33,824 bases of DNA from a virus: positions 1 to 33,824 of IMG/VR virus record IMGVR_UViG_3300036945_000648. The stretch is one strand, 5' to 3'. The notes under the pieces were generated by a model. That model had not been told where the DNA came from and did no database searches. It worked only from the letters and a program-made list of their open reading frames with translations. A program made the translations under genes and the position numbers. The stretch's first letter is position 1. Each line of letters begins with the position of its first letter. Shown here piece by piece: positions 11,535 to 21,587 of the stretch.

Positions 11535-11542
11535 TATATTTG
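11535..11542 (+). promoter_or_regulatory. Possible Bacteroidota -7 box TATATTTG upstream of second giant gene
   Basis: TATATTTG fits TAnnTTTG and lies 5 nt before the ATG at 11548. No TTG/TTTG -33 element sits at the expected distance, so this is weak. If used, transcription would begin almost at the start codon and the message would be nearly leaderless. The sequence is AT-rich, so chance occurrence is plausible. Confidence 0.3.
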
Positions 11543-11547
11543 TAAAT

Positions 11548-14500
11548 ATGTTTTGCCCAAATCTATCAGATCCTGAAATAAAAAGAAAATTTGAATCGCT
11601 TAAAAGTGTTTATCCTGAAGGTGCTTATTACCTTTGGGATAAATACCAAGGAGAGGTTCCTGCTAAATACTATAACGTTCCTGCTAATGTATTAAGTACA
11701 TACCCAGCAAAATCATTAAATAAATTAACTTCTGAAGAACTTAAAACAGTTCAAAATACTATGGAAAATAAACTCTTAGTAGAAGAAGATTCTAACTTTA
11801 ATATAAAAGGAGGACAAGCGTATGTATATTTAAACTCGGAGGATGCAAGTAGAATGACATCTCTTTTAAATAAACACAAAGAATATCCAAAAGAGTTTAA
11901 AGTGACAAAGAAAGTTACTAAGTATAAAAGAGAAGGACTTAGCTTTGTAGGATATAATGAGTATAAAGATTTATTTTACGTAAAGTCTAATAATAATAAA
12001 AAATCTAACCTTTATAATATTATTGATGTAGAAACAGGAGAATTAATTGCGGAAAAAGTTAGAGTACTACATCTCACTAAAGATGCTAAGTCTCAAATTT
12101 CTAAAAATTATGGACTAGAGCATAATCCTACTAAAGTTTTTAACGCTAATAGAAGTATTGGATTTGCTTTATATAGACAGAAACCTTCTAAAGCTAAGTA
12201 TGTAGCTCAGGCTAAAAAGTATTTATATGATGCAATTAAGTTTTTAAATCCTTCTGAAAGTAATTTAAAAATTAATTTAAATCAAATTGAGAGTTTACTC
12301 GATAGTTTTCCTGAAGAGATGTGGGATTATATTAATACTACATATTCTCCTGAGGAAGAAACTAACGTAAATGCATCTATCTCTTTAAGTAATAAAGTTT
12401 TATTTAATTTACCTAAATTAGGGTTAATTACTGAAATTGAAAAATTAGTTGGTTTTCCTATTCTAAATGCGTCCTTTAAAAACTATGATAGATCAGGAAA
12501 GATTAGTAAAATATTAAGAGCTTCTTGGGGACAAACCGTTACTATAGACTCAAGTCTTACTAAAAAACAACTACGTGCTGCTATTGCATATTATTTAAAA
12601 CAACAAGAATACTTTAAACCAAGTTCTGAAGAAGAGAATGTTCGTAAATATGCTGAACATAATAACATTGATTTAGAAAAATTACAAAATTTAGTTTTTG
12701 GAAGTATTGAAGATGCTCTACAAAATATTGCTTGGAATATGTCAAATAATTCAGACACTATTGAAGTTTCTAAATGGAGAGAGTCTATTAGAAATTACGA
12801 TTGGCAAACTGTAGAATTATTTAGTAAGCCTTATACAGAATTTAATAAACTAGCCGCAGATAGGATTACAGAAAAGTTTAAAGATAAAAAGTTATCTAAC
12901 GGTATTTCCCACTTAGATTATTTTTTTACAGGTAATTTTAATTGGTTAAATATTAATTTTAATAATATTTCAGGAAATTACTACTTAAAAGATAATGAAA
13001 CACTTGCACCTGTAGGAGTAGCCTACCAAACTAAAGGATATATTGAGTTATTTCAAATGGCTAATTATAAAAGACCTAAGCCAGGAGAGCACTTTTTAAA
13101 AGAAGAGGAAGTTTTTAACAGACTAGCTGCTATTTTACATGAGCCTGTTCACGCTTTACATGCTTTATCTTTTGGAACCAAGGAAGAGCTAGCTCTTAGA
13201 GATTCTTTTGGCAAGTTAGCTAATACAGAATTTGGTAAACAAATGCTGTCTCAAGTATTTGGAGATCAATACAATAACAAGTCAATAACTCCTGATATTT
13301 TATATAAAGAGTTTACTGCTTTTGCAACTCAATTACTTCTTTATCCTAAAGAGTGGATTAATCAAACTGACCTACGAAGTAACGATATTTATGAATTTTT
13401 AGAAAAAGTACAAAATTTACAAGATAAAACTTATGTAGAGGTTGTCAAGTCTATAGAAAAAGTAGGAGAAGAAGAAACCATTATTAATAAAGAAGAACAA
13501 CTTAAACTGTCTTTTTTAGAAAAATTTTACAACTATATTGTTTCTGCCTTAAACAAAGTTATTCCTTTATCTAAAAAGTTTTTTAAACTTATTCCTGAAA
13601 CAAAGTTAGTATCTGAAAAAATAATAAATGATGTTTTTGCTGAGGTAGAACGTACAGAAGAACGTAATTTACCTTTACCTAAAGAACTTGTTAAAGCAAA
13701 AGAACAGTTTTTAGAAGCTATGGACGAATTTAAATCTGCTATCAACACTCTTATGCAGATAGATGGATCTTTGTTTTCTTCTAATAATGTTAATGAATTC
13801 TTTCAAAGAAACTCTTCATTTGCACAAGAAACAGGTAGAGTTAAAGAAGGAGTATCTGAAGTATTTGAATCTAATCCTGAGTTAGCTAACGTGGGTACAC
13901 CTCAACAATTCTCCCAGTACTTAGAGACTATTTTGCCTAATGCTACTATTCAGTATAGGGGGGACCAAAAAGGATTATCTCAATTTAGATATTCTACTCC
14001 TACAGAAGAGTCTAGAAGAACTGGTAACGTACATAAATTAGGTCCAGGAGTATATACTACAACAAGTCCACAAGAAGCCGATAAACACGCTAAGAATAAC
14101 AAAGGAGAAGTTTATCCTGTGCTAGTAAGTAAAGGTTTAACCTTTGATACTAGAATGGATTTCTTACAAGCAGTAGCAGATTCTTTAGGAACAGAAAATA
14201 TTCCAACAGAAGCTCAAGTAGAAAAGTTTGTAAAAGACCAACAAGACTTAGGTAACAGTATTACAGTTAAAGAGTTAAAAGAAACTGTTAGTGCTGTAAA
14301 AAACGCTATCCCTTTAAACACTTCTAAAGTCATAGAAGGATTTAAACAGTTTGTAGGTAGCAAAAGTAGTACTACCAATAATTTATTAGATGTTTATAAT
14401 AATGTTGATATTAGTAATGCTGAAAAGGAAGACTATAAGATAATAATTGACGATACACTTTATCTAGATAATACTGAATCTAAAGATTCTTACTTTGGAT

Positions 14501-17500
14501 ATTGGATGCCTATAATGTTAAATGGAAAAGACATAGGCAGAGTTCGCTTTGAACAAAAAGTTAATATAATTGAACAAGGAAAACCTGCTGTTAAAACATT
14601 TAGTCCTAACATTCAAATATACTCAGCTAAGCAATTAGGGCAAGAACAAGATAATCAAAAGAAAGGAATAGGTTCTAAGGTTCATATTGCACTTTATAAG
14701 TATGTAAAATCTTTGTATCCAAAGTATCCTTTTGTTTCAGATGTTCAGAATACTATAGCTGAAATGGGCTTATTAAAGTCTTTTGAAAGACAAGGTATTG
14801 TTACTCAAATAAATCCTATCGGAGAGATTAGTGAAAAATACGGTAACTACTCTGTACAAGAAGCTCCTTTTATATTTAACGACGACTATTTTCAACAAAC
14901 TAGCAGCCTTATATCCAATAATAAACCTTCAGAGAATGTAATGTATTCTCGTCCTGGTGCAAGGGAAGCTATTATAAGTGCATTACTAAATGAAGATAAG
15001 TTTAGAGATCTTTTAATCAAGACTACTTCATTAAAACTAGGAGGTAATCCAGTTACTAATAGAAATGTTGTTAAAGACTATGTATGGGAACATGTAAAAT
15101 CTAACCTAAACTATAACGGAAAGTTTACAATACAAGGAAATGTTATTAGTATTTTTCCTTCTGAAAATGTAGAAGATAAAGAACCTAAAGGTGTAGCAAG
15201 TACTTACGTTAGACAATTAAATAAAACTTACTTTTCTAACATACTTAATCCTTCCTTTCATTACAAGGAGATAGACGGTGTTCCTTCTATTGTTTATGAT
15301 CCTTCTAGGGCTTTACTTGATGTAGTTGCAGATGCAATAAACAGAGATCAAGCGAATGAAGCTATAATAACTAGAGAGATGGAAGCAGAAGTTGCTCTTC
15401 TTAATATTGCAGAAAACGCACGTGAAGAACATTTAGGAATGTTAGAAAAACTAGCAAGTGCAAATGAAGCTCTCATAGATGGAGAAGTATTTCCTTTAGA
15501 CAATTCCGTATTTGATTCTAGAATACAGTTAATGAGATGGACTTCAAGATCTACTACTCAGAGTCAAGCTAAAGTTCTTGATAAACTTGCTGAAAGATTT
15601 CCTGGAGTTACTTGGGAATGGGATACAACTATAGATACACCTGGTAAAGTAGATTTAAACTCAGGTAAAATTCTTTTAAACCCTTCTTTAGTTAACAGTG
15701 AAACTCCTTGGCATGAGTTTGGTCACATAGTAGTAAGGATGATTAAACAATCAAATCCTGAACTATTTGTACAACTTAGAGAAGATGTAATAAGACTTCA
15801 TCAATTAGCTCCTCACATATCTTCACAAGCTCACGTAGAAGAACTATATCCTGAATACATAGGAACAGATTTATTCTGGGAAGAAGCCATTGTAACAGAG
15901 TTAGGAAGACAGTCTGTAGATGTTTATGAAGCAGCTGGTGAATATAAAGAAAGCGAATCTCTTTACCAAAAGATAAAAAACTGGCTTAACAACTTGCTTA
16001 ATAACATGTTAGGTAAGAAAGCTAACTTAAGCAAAGTAACTACTATTGCTGACTTAGCTAATATATTAGGAGGTACTGAGACTAAGTTTGATAAATTTAA
16101 AAATCAAGAGACTGAGAATGCAGTAGGAGAATTTATGTTCTCTCGTATTCTTAACGACAGTCAAAGAGACCTACTTATTTCGCAAATCAAAACACCTGAT
16201 GGAACAACAGACTACACAGACTGGGGAACTAAGTTAAAAGACCTAACTTCTAAAATTGACATAGAAGAGTTTAGAAAACTAATCTACACAAACAAATTCT
16301 TAAATGTAGATAGCACAGTTTTAGATACAGCTAAGAGAGCTTTAAGTAGAATAGGTGATATTATTACAGCAGAAGACGTTGCTGAAGCTGTTTTAGACTT
16401 AGCAGAGTTCTATCAGTATGGAGCATTTTATTTAAGCCGTTTAGAGGCTAATATGAAAGGCATACAGGAAGAAAACAAGTTGCCTATAGCAAAACAACTT
16501 TCAATTTTTCATAACAGCTATAAACAAGCTTTAGCATTTGAGGCATACTTTAAAGAACTTCAAAAACTATTTAAAGTAGGTACTAATATCCCTACAAGTG
16601 CAGAAGAAAAAAGACTAACTAAGCAAGTAGATTTTTTAGCAAATGCTTACAATATAAATGCGGCTATTACTCAAATTAAAAAAGCTCACTTAGAAAGAAT
16701 TGAACAACCTGTAGCTAAAATTTTAGCGGACAATTTTAAAGAATCTACTGATAAACTTAGAAAGGATTTTAATAATGAGATTGAAAGACTTGAAAAATTA
16801 AACGCAAAAGGCAATTTTACCAAAAAGATTAAAAAGTTAGAAACCCAAAGAGACGAGTTACTAGCAAGTGAAGAAAACATTATTAAGTTTTTTAAAGAAA
16901 AAGTAAATGGAACTTGGTTGCCTCAAGGTCTTCAGTGGGCAGATACTAATATGACTAGTAATGATCCTGCTGTAAACTTAGTAGCTAACTTTATTAGTGA
17001 CATGATTAATGATGCTAGAGTAGAGTTAATTCCTGTAGCTAATCTTTGGCAAGGTTTAATGGATGAAGTAGCTCAAGCACAAGGTGATTTTGCTGGTACT
17101 TTTATTGACTCTAAAGATTTTTTTAAGCCTTTTTACAGAGTAGCTGAAGAATACGAAGTTATTGATGGAGAATTAGTTAAAGGTAAAAAAGTATTAGTTT
17201 TAAATACTCCTGCTAAAATTCAAGAGCTTCAAAATAAATTTACTGAACTTAATCATATAATTGCAACTTCTCAAGATGAACAAAAAAGAGATGAAGCAGA
17301 AGATGAATTAAAACGTCTTTACGAACAATATACAGAAAGACCTTTTACAGATGAATATTATGAGCTTCAAAAACTTCTGCCAGAAAAAGTACGTACTGTA
17401 AGACAAGAAAAATTTAACACTATTTTTGCTTTACATGAAACTTTGTTAATGGAAGATGATGCAAACTCTGCTCAAACTATTTACCGTCTTAAACTAGCTA

Positions 17501-20500
17501 ATAAAGAACTTTACGACTTAGAACGTTTATATGATGATTTAGGGAACCTTAAAACAGGAGAGGAAAGAGAGATAGCAGAATCTATTATTGAATGGAAAGA
17601 AGCTAGAAGAGAAGCTACTACAATTGAGTATGAAATTACTGAAGAAGCAAAAGGTACTTATGAAAGAGAACTTGCTAAACGCAAACTAATTAGAGACTCT
17701 AACTTGGCTAATGCAACTACTCAAGCAGATAAAGATGCAGCTATTGAATCCTATAATAACTGGACTTCTGTTTATAGTCGCACTGTATACTCTGAACAGT
17801 TTTATATAGAACGTGAAAGTGTGTTGTCTCAAATTCACAAATTATTAGGAAAATCTACAGATACACAAGTAGATCAACTTTATAAAGAAATTTTTAACGC
17901 TTTAAGAGGCCGTAAAGATAAAAACAATCAATACGATGCCAGAGATATTACTCCTGAATTTGCTCGTTCTCTTAAATTAAAAGAAGAAGCTATCGAAGTT
18001 GCTAAGAGAAGCATTAAAGGCTCTGGTTTAGGTGCTGTAGATAAAGAATATTTCTTTTCTTTACTTGAAGAGTTGGAAGATTTACAAACTTCTGTGCCTA
18101 CCGAACACTATAAAGACACTGTAGAAGCTATTCAAGCGGCTATAAGAACTCAAGTAATTAGTGAAACTCCTGAACTTGATACATTTTCTATAGAAAAACA
18201 AGTTACAGAAAGGTTTAAAAAGACTCCATGGTACATAGATAATCACATAGCTAAAGTTCGTTGGAACAAAGAGACTGAGGAAATGAATTCTGTTATGGAA
18301 CCAATCTTTATGTGGAGAGTAACAGTTCCTAAAAACCCTAACTATATTCTTAAAGAGCAACCTTCTTTTTATTGGTTTAAGGCTAAAGTAAATCCTAAGT
18401 TTAAAAACCCTAATTACAAACCAGGAGAAGTTACTTTCAAAGAAGTTACTGCAGGAGCTTATTATAATTCTGATTACGATCAATTAAGTCCTGCCCAAAA
18501 AACCGTACTGCAAAAAATTAGAGCAGCTCACTATGCAACTCAAGAAGGAATTTATACTAGAGATAAACTTTATGATAAAATTCCTGCATTAGAAAAATCT
18601 AAGGGAGAAATTGCTTTAGATGCAGTAAAATTAAGAAAAAATCCTTTAAAAGACAGTTTTGCTAAACTTAAAAATACACTAACTTTTAATACAGAAAACG
18701 ATCCTGACGCAGAGTCTGAAGGTATTGCAGATCAAAGTGATGTATTTGGTAACGAAATGAACAAGTCAGCAAGACGTTTATTTTTACGTTATAGTAGAGC
18801 TTTACCTATAGAAGAACAATCTTACGATATTATGGCTGCTTTAAGTTCTTATGCAGCTGCTGCTGTTAAGTTTAAAACTATAAGAAAATACCAATCTAGT
18901 TTATTAAGTACTGAAGAGGTTCTTAAACAGTTATCAGGTTCAGAAAGTACTCGTTCTAAACTTATCCAAAACATGATGGATAGGGTAGTTTATGGAAGAG
19001 GCAGAAACAAAATTAATTCAATCGGAGGTAAATTAGTAGCAACTACTGCTTCAGGAGTTTCTAAATTAGCATCAACTGCTGCTTTAGGACTAAACATAAA
19101 AGCTATTCCTAAGAACTGGTTTAATGGATATTTTACAAGTTGGACTCAAATGCAGTTTAATGGGTTAAGTAAAAATGATTTTGCAAAAGCTCACGTAGAT
19201 ACTACAAGATTAAGTCTGACTTATTTTACAGAGTTTGCTCAGTTTGGTAAAAAATCCCTTAAACTACAATTAGTTGATTACTTTGTAGGATTACAACATA
19301 ATCCTTTTGAAGATGCTAAAAATGTTTCTAACATAGGCTTAAGAAAGTATGGCAAGTTACCAAGAATAGTATCATCAATAAGAGGGTATTCAGAGTATGA
19401 TATTTCTTCAAATATTGTATTTGCTTTCTTAAACAAATATAGAGTTCTTCTTAAAGGGTCTACTCAAACTATTCCTCTTAAAGATGCATTTACTCAAAAA
19501 AACGGAGTAATTGTTTTAAGAGACGATGTAGATGTAAGTGAGGATTTTATAAAACACATAAGAAGAGAGATTCAACTTGCTAATATTAGATCTCAAGGTG
19601 CTTACGACGATGTTGCACAACCTGAATTAATTAAGTATACTGCTGCTAAAATGGCTTTATGGATGAAAAGGTTTATGGTTCAACATATCAAAACATACTA
19701 TGGAGGAAATACTATTCATTATGGAGCAGGTATTAGAACTGTAGGAGCTCATAGAGCACTTCTTAATGTAGTAAAAGATCTATATAGTACTAGAAGTTTT
19801 GCAGGAATTTCTGCTCATGACAAAGCAGGAATGCTTCAGTTAGGTAAAGCATATGCAGGATATATAATCTTAGCTAATATGATTAAAGCTATGTCTTTAA
19901 TTGGAAACTGTGAAGATGATGGTGTAGCTGATTGGAAAGATTATGTTTGTGCTCAATTAAAAAGTATTACATCAGAAGCTGAAGGTGTATTTACTGTTTG
20001 GGGAATGAATGAAGCTTTAAATACTTACTATCAAGAGAGGGCAAATAATATTTCTATAATTGAAAGAATAGGTTCCTCTATTGCAGGTCCATCAAGTGTA
20101 ATTTCTAAATGGTCAGATTCAGATTTATGGACTACAGATCCTTACTATAAGTATAAACCAAACTCAAGTAAAATTGATTGGGATAGAACACATCCTCTTC
20201 TTGCAGGTAAAGCTGGTTTACAAGTACTGGGCCTTAAAGTTTTAGGTGCTGCAGGTTTATCAATAGATCCTACTTCTATGGAATACGATAATAGAAGATT
20301 TAACGCTTATACTCCTAAAACTTATACTAAACAACTGACAACTGCATTTGACGAAGAGTATAAAGGAGTAAAAGAAATTTCTACAAGAACTCCAATAGGA
20401 CAAGTTAAAAAAGAACTTAAAAAAGAAACGTTAGAGATTAAGAGAAAAATATTATTAGCTCAAAAAAATAATGAAGATATTACTCCATTATTACAAGACC

Positions 20501-20649
20501 TAAGAACAGCTCAAGAAAATGCAATAAAGGCTGCTCAAAATATTAAAACTTCTAAGCCTAAGAAAGACTATTCAATCGACATACTTCCTACTCCTTTTTG
20601 GAAAAGAAAAGGGATGGATTTAGAAGAAATGGCGGATGATATAGAATAA
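11548..20649 (+). CDS. Giant polyvalent-type virion protein: two zincin motifs, ADP-ribosyltransferase-like and GNAT-like segments
   Basis: 3033 residues, starting 22 nt after the first giant gene and in a different frame. Visible in order: an N-terminal segment with the motif AYYLWDKYQGE; zincin motif HEPVH (H531-H535) with E588 as possible third ligand; an ART-like segment at about 795-880 (YRG at 803, GPGVYTTT at 832, E-V-Y-P at 854), resembling ARTs of phage polyvalent proteins; a GNAT-like segment at about 968-1115 with KKGIGSK (G1040) followed by the expected SD...L..S...G pattern; zincin motif HEFGH (H1389-H1393) with E1445/E1446; long charged coiled coils at about 1500-2200; and a C-terminal region (about 2400-3033) with hydrophobic stretches such as AGYIILANMIKAM. 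Likely packaged in the particle and delivered with the first giant protein, to modify or cleave host or phage proteins; this role is inferred from the polyvalent-protein literature. The ART and GNAT calls are motif-level and less certain than the zincins. Confidence 0.85.
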   Translation: MFCPNLSDPEIKRKFESLKSVYPEGAYYLWDKYQGEVPAKYYNVPANVLSTYPAKSLNKLTSEELKTVQNTMENKLLVEEDSNFNIKGGQAYVYLNSEDASRMTSLLNKHKEYPKEFKVTKKVTKYKREGLSFVGYNEYKDLFYVKSNNNKKSNLYNIIDVETGELIAEKVRVLHLTKDAKSQISKNYGLEHNPTKVFNANRSIGFALYRQKPSKAKYVAQAKKYLYDAIKFLNPSESNLKINLNQIESLLDSFPEEMWDYINTTYSPEEETNVNASISLSNKVLFNLPKLGLITEIEKLVGFPILNASFKNYDRSGKISKILRASWGQTVTIDSSLTKKQLRAAIAYYLKQQEYFKPSSEEENVRKYAEHNNIDLEKLQNLVFGSIEDALQNIAWNMSNNSDTIEVSKWRESIRNYDWQTVELFSKPYTEFNKLAADRITEKFKDKKLSNGISHLDYFFTGNFNWLNINFNNISGNYYLKDNETLAPVGVAYQTKGYIELFQMANYKRPKPGEHFLKEEEVFNRLAAILHEPVHALHALSFGTKEELALRDSFGKLANTEFGKQMLSQVFGDQYNNKSITPDILYKEFTAFATQLLLYPKEWINQTDLRSNDIYEFLEKVQNLQDKTYVEVVKSIEKVGEEETIINKEEQLKLSFLEKFYNYIVSALNKVIPLSKKFFKLIPETKLVSEKIINDVFAEVERTEERNLPLPKELVKAKEQFLEAMDEFKSAINTLMQIDGSLFSSNNVNEFFQRNSSFAQETGRVKEGVSEVFESNPELANVGTPQQFSQYLETILPNATIQYRGDQKGLSQFRYSTPTEESRRTGNVHKLGPGVYTTTSPQEADKHAKNNKGEVYPVLVSKGLTFDTRMDFLQAVADSLGTENIPTEAQVEKFVKDQQDLGNSITVKELKETVSAVKNAIPLNTSKVIEGFKQFVGSKSSTTNNLLDVYNNVDISNAEKEDYKIIIDDTLYLDNTESKDSYFGYWMPIMLNGKDIGRVRFEQKVNIIEQGKPAVKTFSPNIQIYSAKQLGQEQDNQKKGIGSKVHIALYKYVKSLYPKYPFVSDVQNTIAEMGLLKSFERQGIVTQINPIGEISEKYGNYSVQEAPFIFNDDYFQQTSSLISNNKPSENVMYSRPGAREAIISALLNEDKFRDLLIKTTSLKLGGNPVTNRNVVKDYVWEHVKSNLNYNGKFTIQGNVISIFPSENVEDKEPKGVASTYVRQLNKTYFSNILNPSFHYKEIDGVPSIVYDPSRALLDVVADAINRDQANEAIITREMEAEVALLNIAENAREEHLGMLEKLASANEALIDGEVFPLDNSVFDSRIQLMRWTSRSTTQSQAKVLDKLAERFPGVTWEWDTTIDTPGKVDLNSGKILLNPSLVNSETPWHEFGHIVVRMIKQSNPELFVQLREDVIRLHQLAPHISSQAHVEELYPEYIGTDLFWEEAIVTELGRQSVDVYEAAGEYKESESLYQKIKNWLNNLLNNMLGKKANLSKVTTIADLANILGGTETKFDKFKNQETENAVGEFMFSRILNDSQRDLLISQIKTPDGTTDYTDWGTKLKDLTSKIDIEEFRKLIYTNKFLNVDSTVLDTAKRALSRIGDIITAEDVAEAVLDLAEFYQYGAFYLSRLEANMKGIQEENKLPIAKQLSIFHNSYKQALAFEAYFKELQKLFKVGTNIPTSAEEKRLTKQVDFLANAYNINAAITQIKKAHLERIEQPVAKILADNFKESTDKLRKDFNNEIERLEKLNAKGNFTKKIKKLETQRDELLASEENIIKFFKEKVNGTWLPQGLQWADTNMTSNDPAVNLVANFISDMINDARVELIPVANLWQGLMDEVAQAQGDFAGTFIDSKDFFKPFYRVAEEYEVIDGELVKGKKVLVLNTPAKIQELQNKFTELNHIIATSQDEQKRDEAEDELKRLYEQYTERPFTDEYYELQKLLPEKVRTVRQEKFNTIFALHETLLMEDDANSAQTIYRLKLANKELYDLERLYDDLGNLKTGEEREIAESIIEWKEARREATTIEYEITEEAKGTYERELAKRKLIRDSNLANATTQADKDAAIESYNNWTSVYSRTVYSEQFYIERESVLSQIHKLLGKSTDTQVDQLYKEIFNALRGRKDKNNQYDARDITPEFARSLKLKEEAIEVAKRSIKGSGLGAVDKEYFFSLLEELEDLQTSVPTEHYKDTVEAIQAAIRTQVISETPELDTFSIEKQVTERFKKTPWYIDNHIAKVRWNKETEEMNSVMEPIFMWRVTVPKNPNYILKEQPSFYWFKAKVNPKFKNPNYKPGEVTFKEVTAGAYYNSDYDQLSPAQKTVLQKIRAAHYATQEGIYTRDKLYDKIPALEKSKGEIALDAVKLRKNPLKDSFAKLKNTLTFNTENDPDAESEGIADQSDVFGNEMNKSARRLFLRYSRALPIEEQSYDIMAALSSYAAAAVKFKTIRKYQSSLLSTEEVLKQLSGSESTRSKLIQNMMDRVVYGRGRNKINSIGGKLVATTASGVSKLASTAALGLNIKAIPKNWFNGYFTSWTQMQFNGLSKNDFAKAHVDTTRLSLTYFTEFAQFGKKSLKLQLVDYFVGLQHNPFEDAKNVSNIGLRKYGKLPRIVSSIRGYSEYDISSNIVFAFLNKYRVLLKGSTQTIPLKDAFTQKNGVIVLRDDVDVSEDFIKHIRREIQLANIRSQGAYDDVAQPELIKYTAAKMALWMKRFMVQHIKTYYGGNTIHYGAGIRTVGAHRALLNVVKDLYSTRSFAGISAHDKAGMLQLGKAYAGYIILANMIKAMSLIGNCEDDGVADWKDYVCAQLKSITSEAEGVFTVWGMNEALNTYYQERANNISIIERIGSSIAGPSSVISKWSDSDLWTTDPYYKYKPNSSKIDWDRTHPLLAGKAGLQVLGLKVLGAAGLSIDPTSMEYDNRRFNAYTPKTYTKQLTTAFDEEYKGVKEISTRTPIGQVKKELKKETLEIKRKILLAQKNNEDITPLLQDLRTAQENAIKAAQNIKTSKPKKDYSIDILPTPFWKRKGMDLEEMADDIE

Positions 20650-20656
20650 TTAACTC

Positions 20657-20686
20657 TTGACTTTATTTTTTATTAAATTATTTTTG
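20657..20686 (+). promoter_or_regulatory. Bacteroidota-type promoter for tail-fibre block
   Basis: TTG at 20657-20659, a 19-nt spacer, then TATTTTTG at 20679-20686, matching TTG-N19-TAnnTTTG. It lies in the 64-nt gap between the second giant gene and the ATG at 20714. The predicted transcription start is near 20692, leaving a short leader of roughly 20 nt. It would let tail and lysis genes be expressed separately from the giant genes. Confidence 0.65.
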
Positions 20687-20713
20687 TAACATATTAATTA
20701 ACTTTATAATAAA

Positions 20714-21259
20714 ATGGGAACTCCACTAACAGGAACTTCAGTATCAAGTTCGTATTCAGGCCTTTTAAAAATAGGCGACAACTCTGCAATTAGCACAACT
20801 ATTAAGCAGTTAAGTGATGGTGCTGGTAATGACATTAATATTTGGTTAGAACAGAATTATATTGAGTTTCGTCAATATTTAAACGTTTCTCCTGTAACTT
20901 CTAACGGAATAGCTCAAATTACTTTTAGAACCTACTCTCCTTTAAATCCTGGAACTCAAAACGCTTATATTTCAGTAGCTTCAGATGCTGTATCTGGAGG
21001 GGCTAGTGTAAGTTCTATGCAAGTAGGATCTGAATTAGATCAACTTGTCTTAGCTGTTGATGGATCTAGAAGAGGTACTAACTATTTAAATCGTCTTTCA
21101 GGAGTAATTTATTGTTCAGCTGCAGGTATTATTTTACCTAGTCAAAGTGTTCCTGCTTTACCTACTTTAAGCTCTAATGATAGAGGCTTAGTAGTATTTG
21201 ATACTAATGTAAGTAAGTTTAGAGGCTGGACTGGTTCTGCTTGGGTAGATTTCCATTAA
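20714..21259 (+). CDS. Tail fibre-like protein
   Basis: 181 residues, rich in Ser, Thr, Gly and Asn, with no membrane segment or signal peptide. The C-terminus (about 155-181) has the sequence RGLVVFDTNVSKFRGWTGSA followed by an aromatic end. This 'GLVxFxTxxxKFxGWxGSAW' pattern is common at the ends of phage fibre and appendage proteins in Bacteroidota phages. The residues before it include a 'GVIYCSAAGIILPS' beta-type stretch. It is the first gene after the promoter at 20657-20686 and is followed 18 nt later by another short structural-type gene. Likely part of the distal tail or receptor-binding apparatus. The tail-fibre call rests on composition, the C-terminal pattern and the neighbours. 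Confidence 0.65.
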   Translation: MGTPLTGTSVSSSYSGLLKIGDNSAISTTIKQLSDGAGNDINIWLEQNYIEFRQYLNVSPVTSNGIAQITFRTYSPLNPGTQNAYISVASDAVSGGASVSSMQVGSELDQLVLAVDGSRRGTNYLNRLSGVIYCSAAGIILPSQSVPALPTLSSNDRGLVVFDTNVSKFRGWTGSAWVDFH

Positions 21260-21277
21260 TCTTTAATATTTTAAGAC

Positions 21278-21586
21278 ATGGGAATGGAAAATAATGACTT
21301 GTTCAGAGAACAAGCAAAAAGACTACGTCATATAGATGACCACACAGCACTTGCTGTAGGTTCTGAAGGCTTTAAAGTATTTGCAATTGGAACTTACACA
21401 GATTTAAATAAAAGTGCTTTAGTAGTTAGAGAAGATACAGTATTTACCGCTTTTAAGGTAGGAACTGTAGATGTTATGACTAAATATGGAATTACAGGTG
21501 TAACTTTTAAAGCAGGAGAATATCTTCCTGGCGGAGGTTGTATTACTGCATTTACTATTAGTTCAGGAAGTGTAATAGCTTACTAA
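21278..21586 (+). CDS. Small beta-rich putative tail/appendage protein
   Basis: 102 residues; two near-adjacent ATGs (21278 and 21284) could start it, and the first is taken here. After a charged helical N-terminus (EQAKRLRHIDDH) the rest looks beta-rich: alternating hydrophobic strands, a glycine turn (YLPGGG) and a final ITAFTISSGSVIAY strand. Similar short proteins with this 'F..ITLTSGSVIAY'-like ending sit among fibre genes of Bacteroidota phages, so a small structural or appendage role is inferred. The next gene starts one base after its stop codon, which suggests translational coupling. No enzyme motif is visible. Confidence 0.55.
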   Translation: MGMENNDLFREQAKRLRHIDDHTALAVGSEGFKVFAIGTYTDLNKSALVVREDTVFTAFKVGTVDVMTKYGITGVTFKAGEYLPGGGCITAFTISSGSVIAY

Positions 21587-21587
21587 T

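Noticed and set aside
18082-18483. 133-codon open frame on the minus strand inside the second giant gene
   Set aside because: Fully antisense to a conserved-looking coding region, with odd composition (Phe, Ser, Arg, Ile rich); a by-product of sense-strand codon bias.
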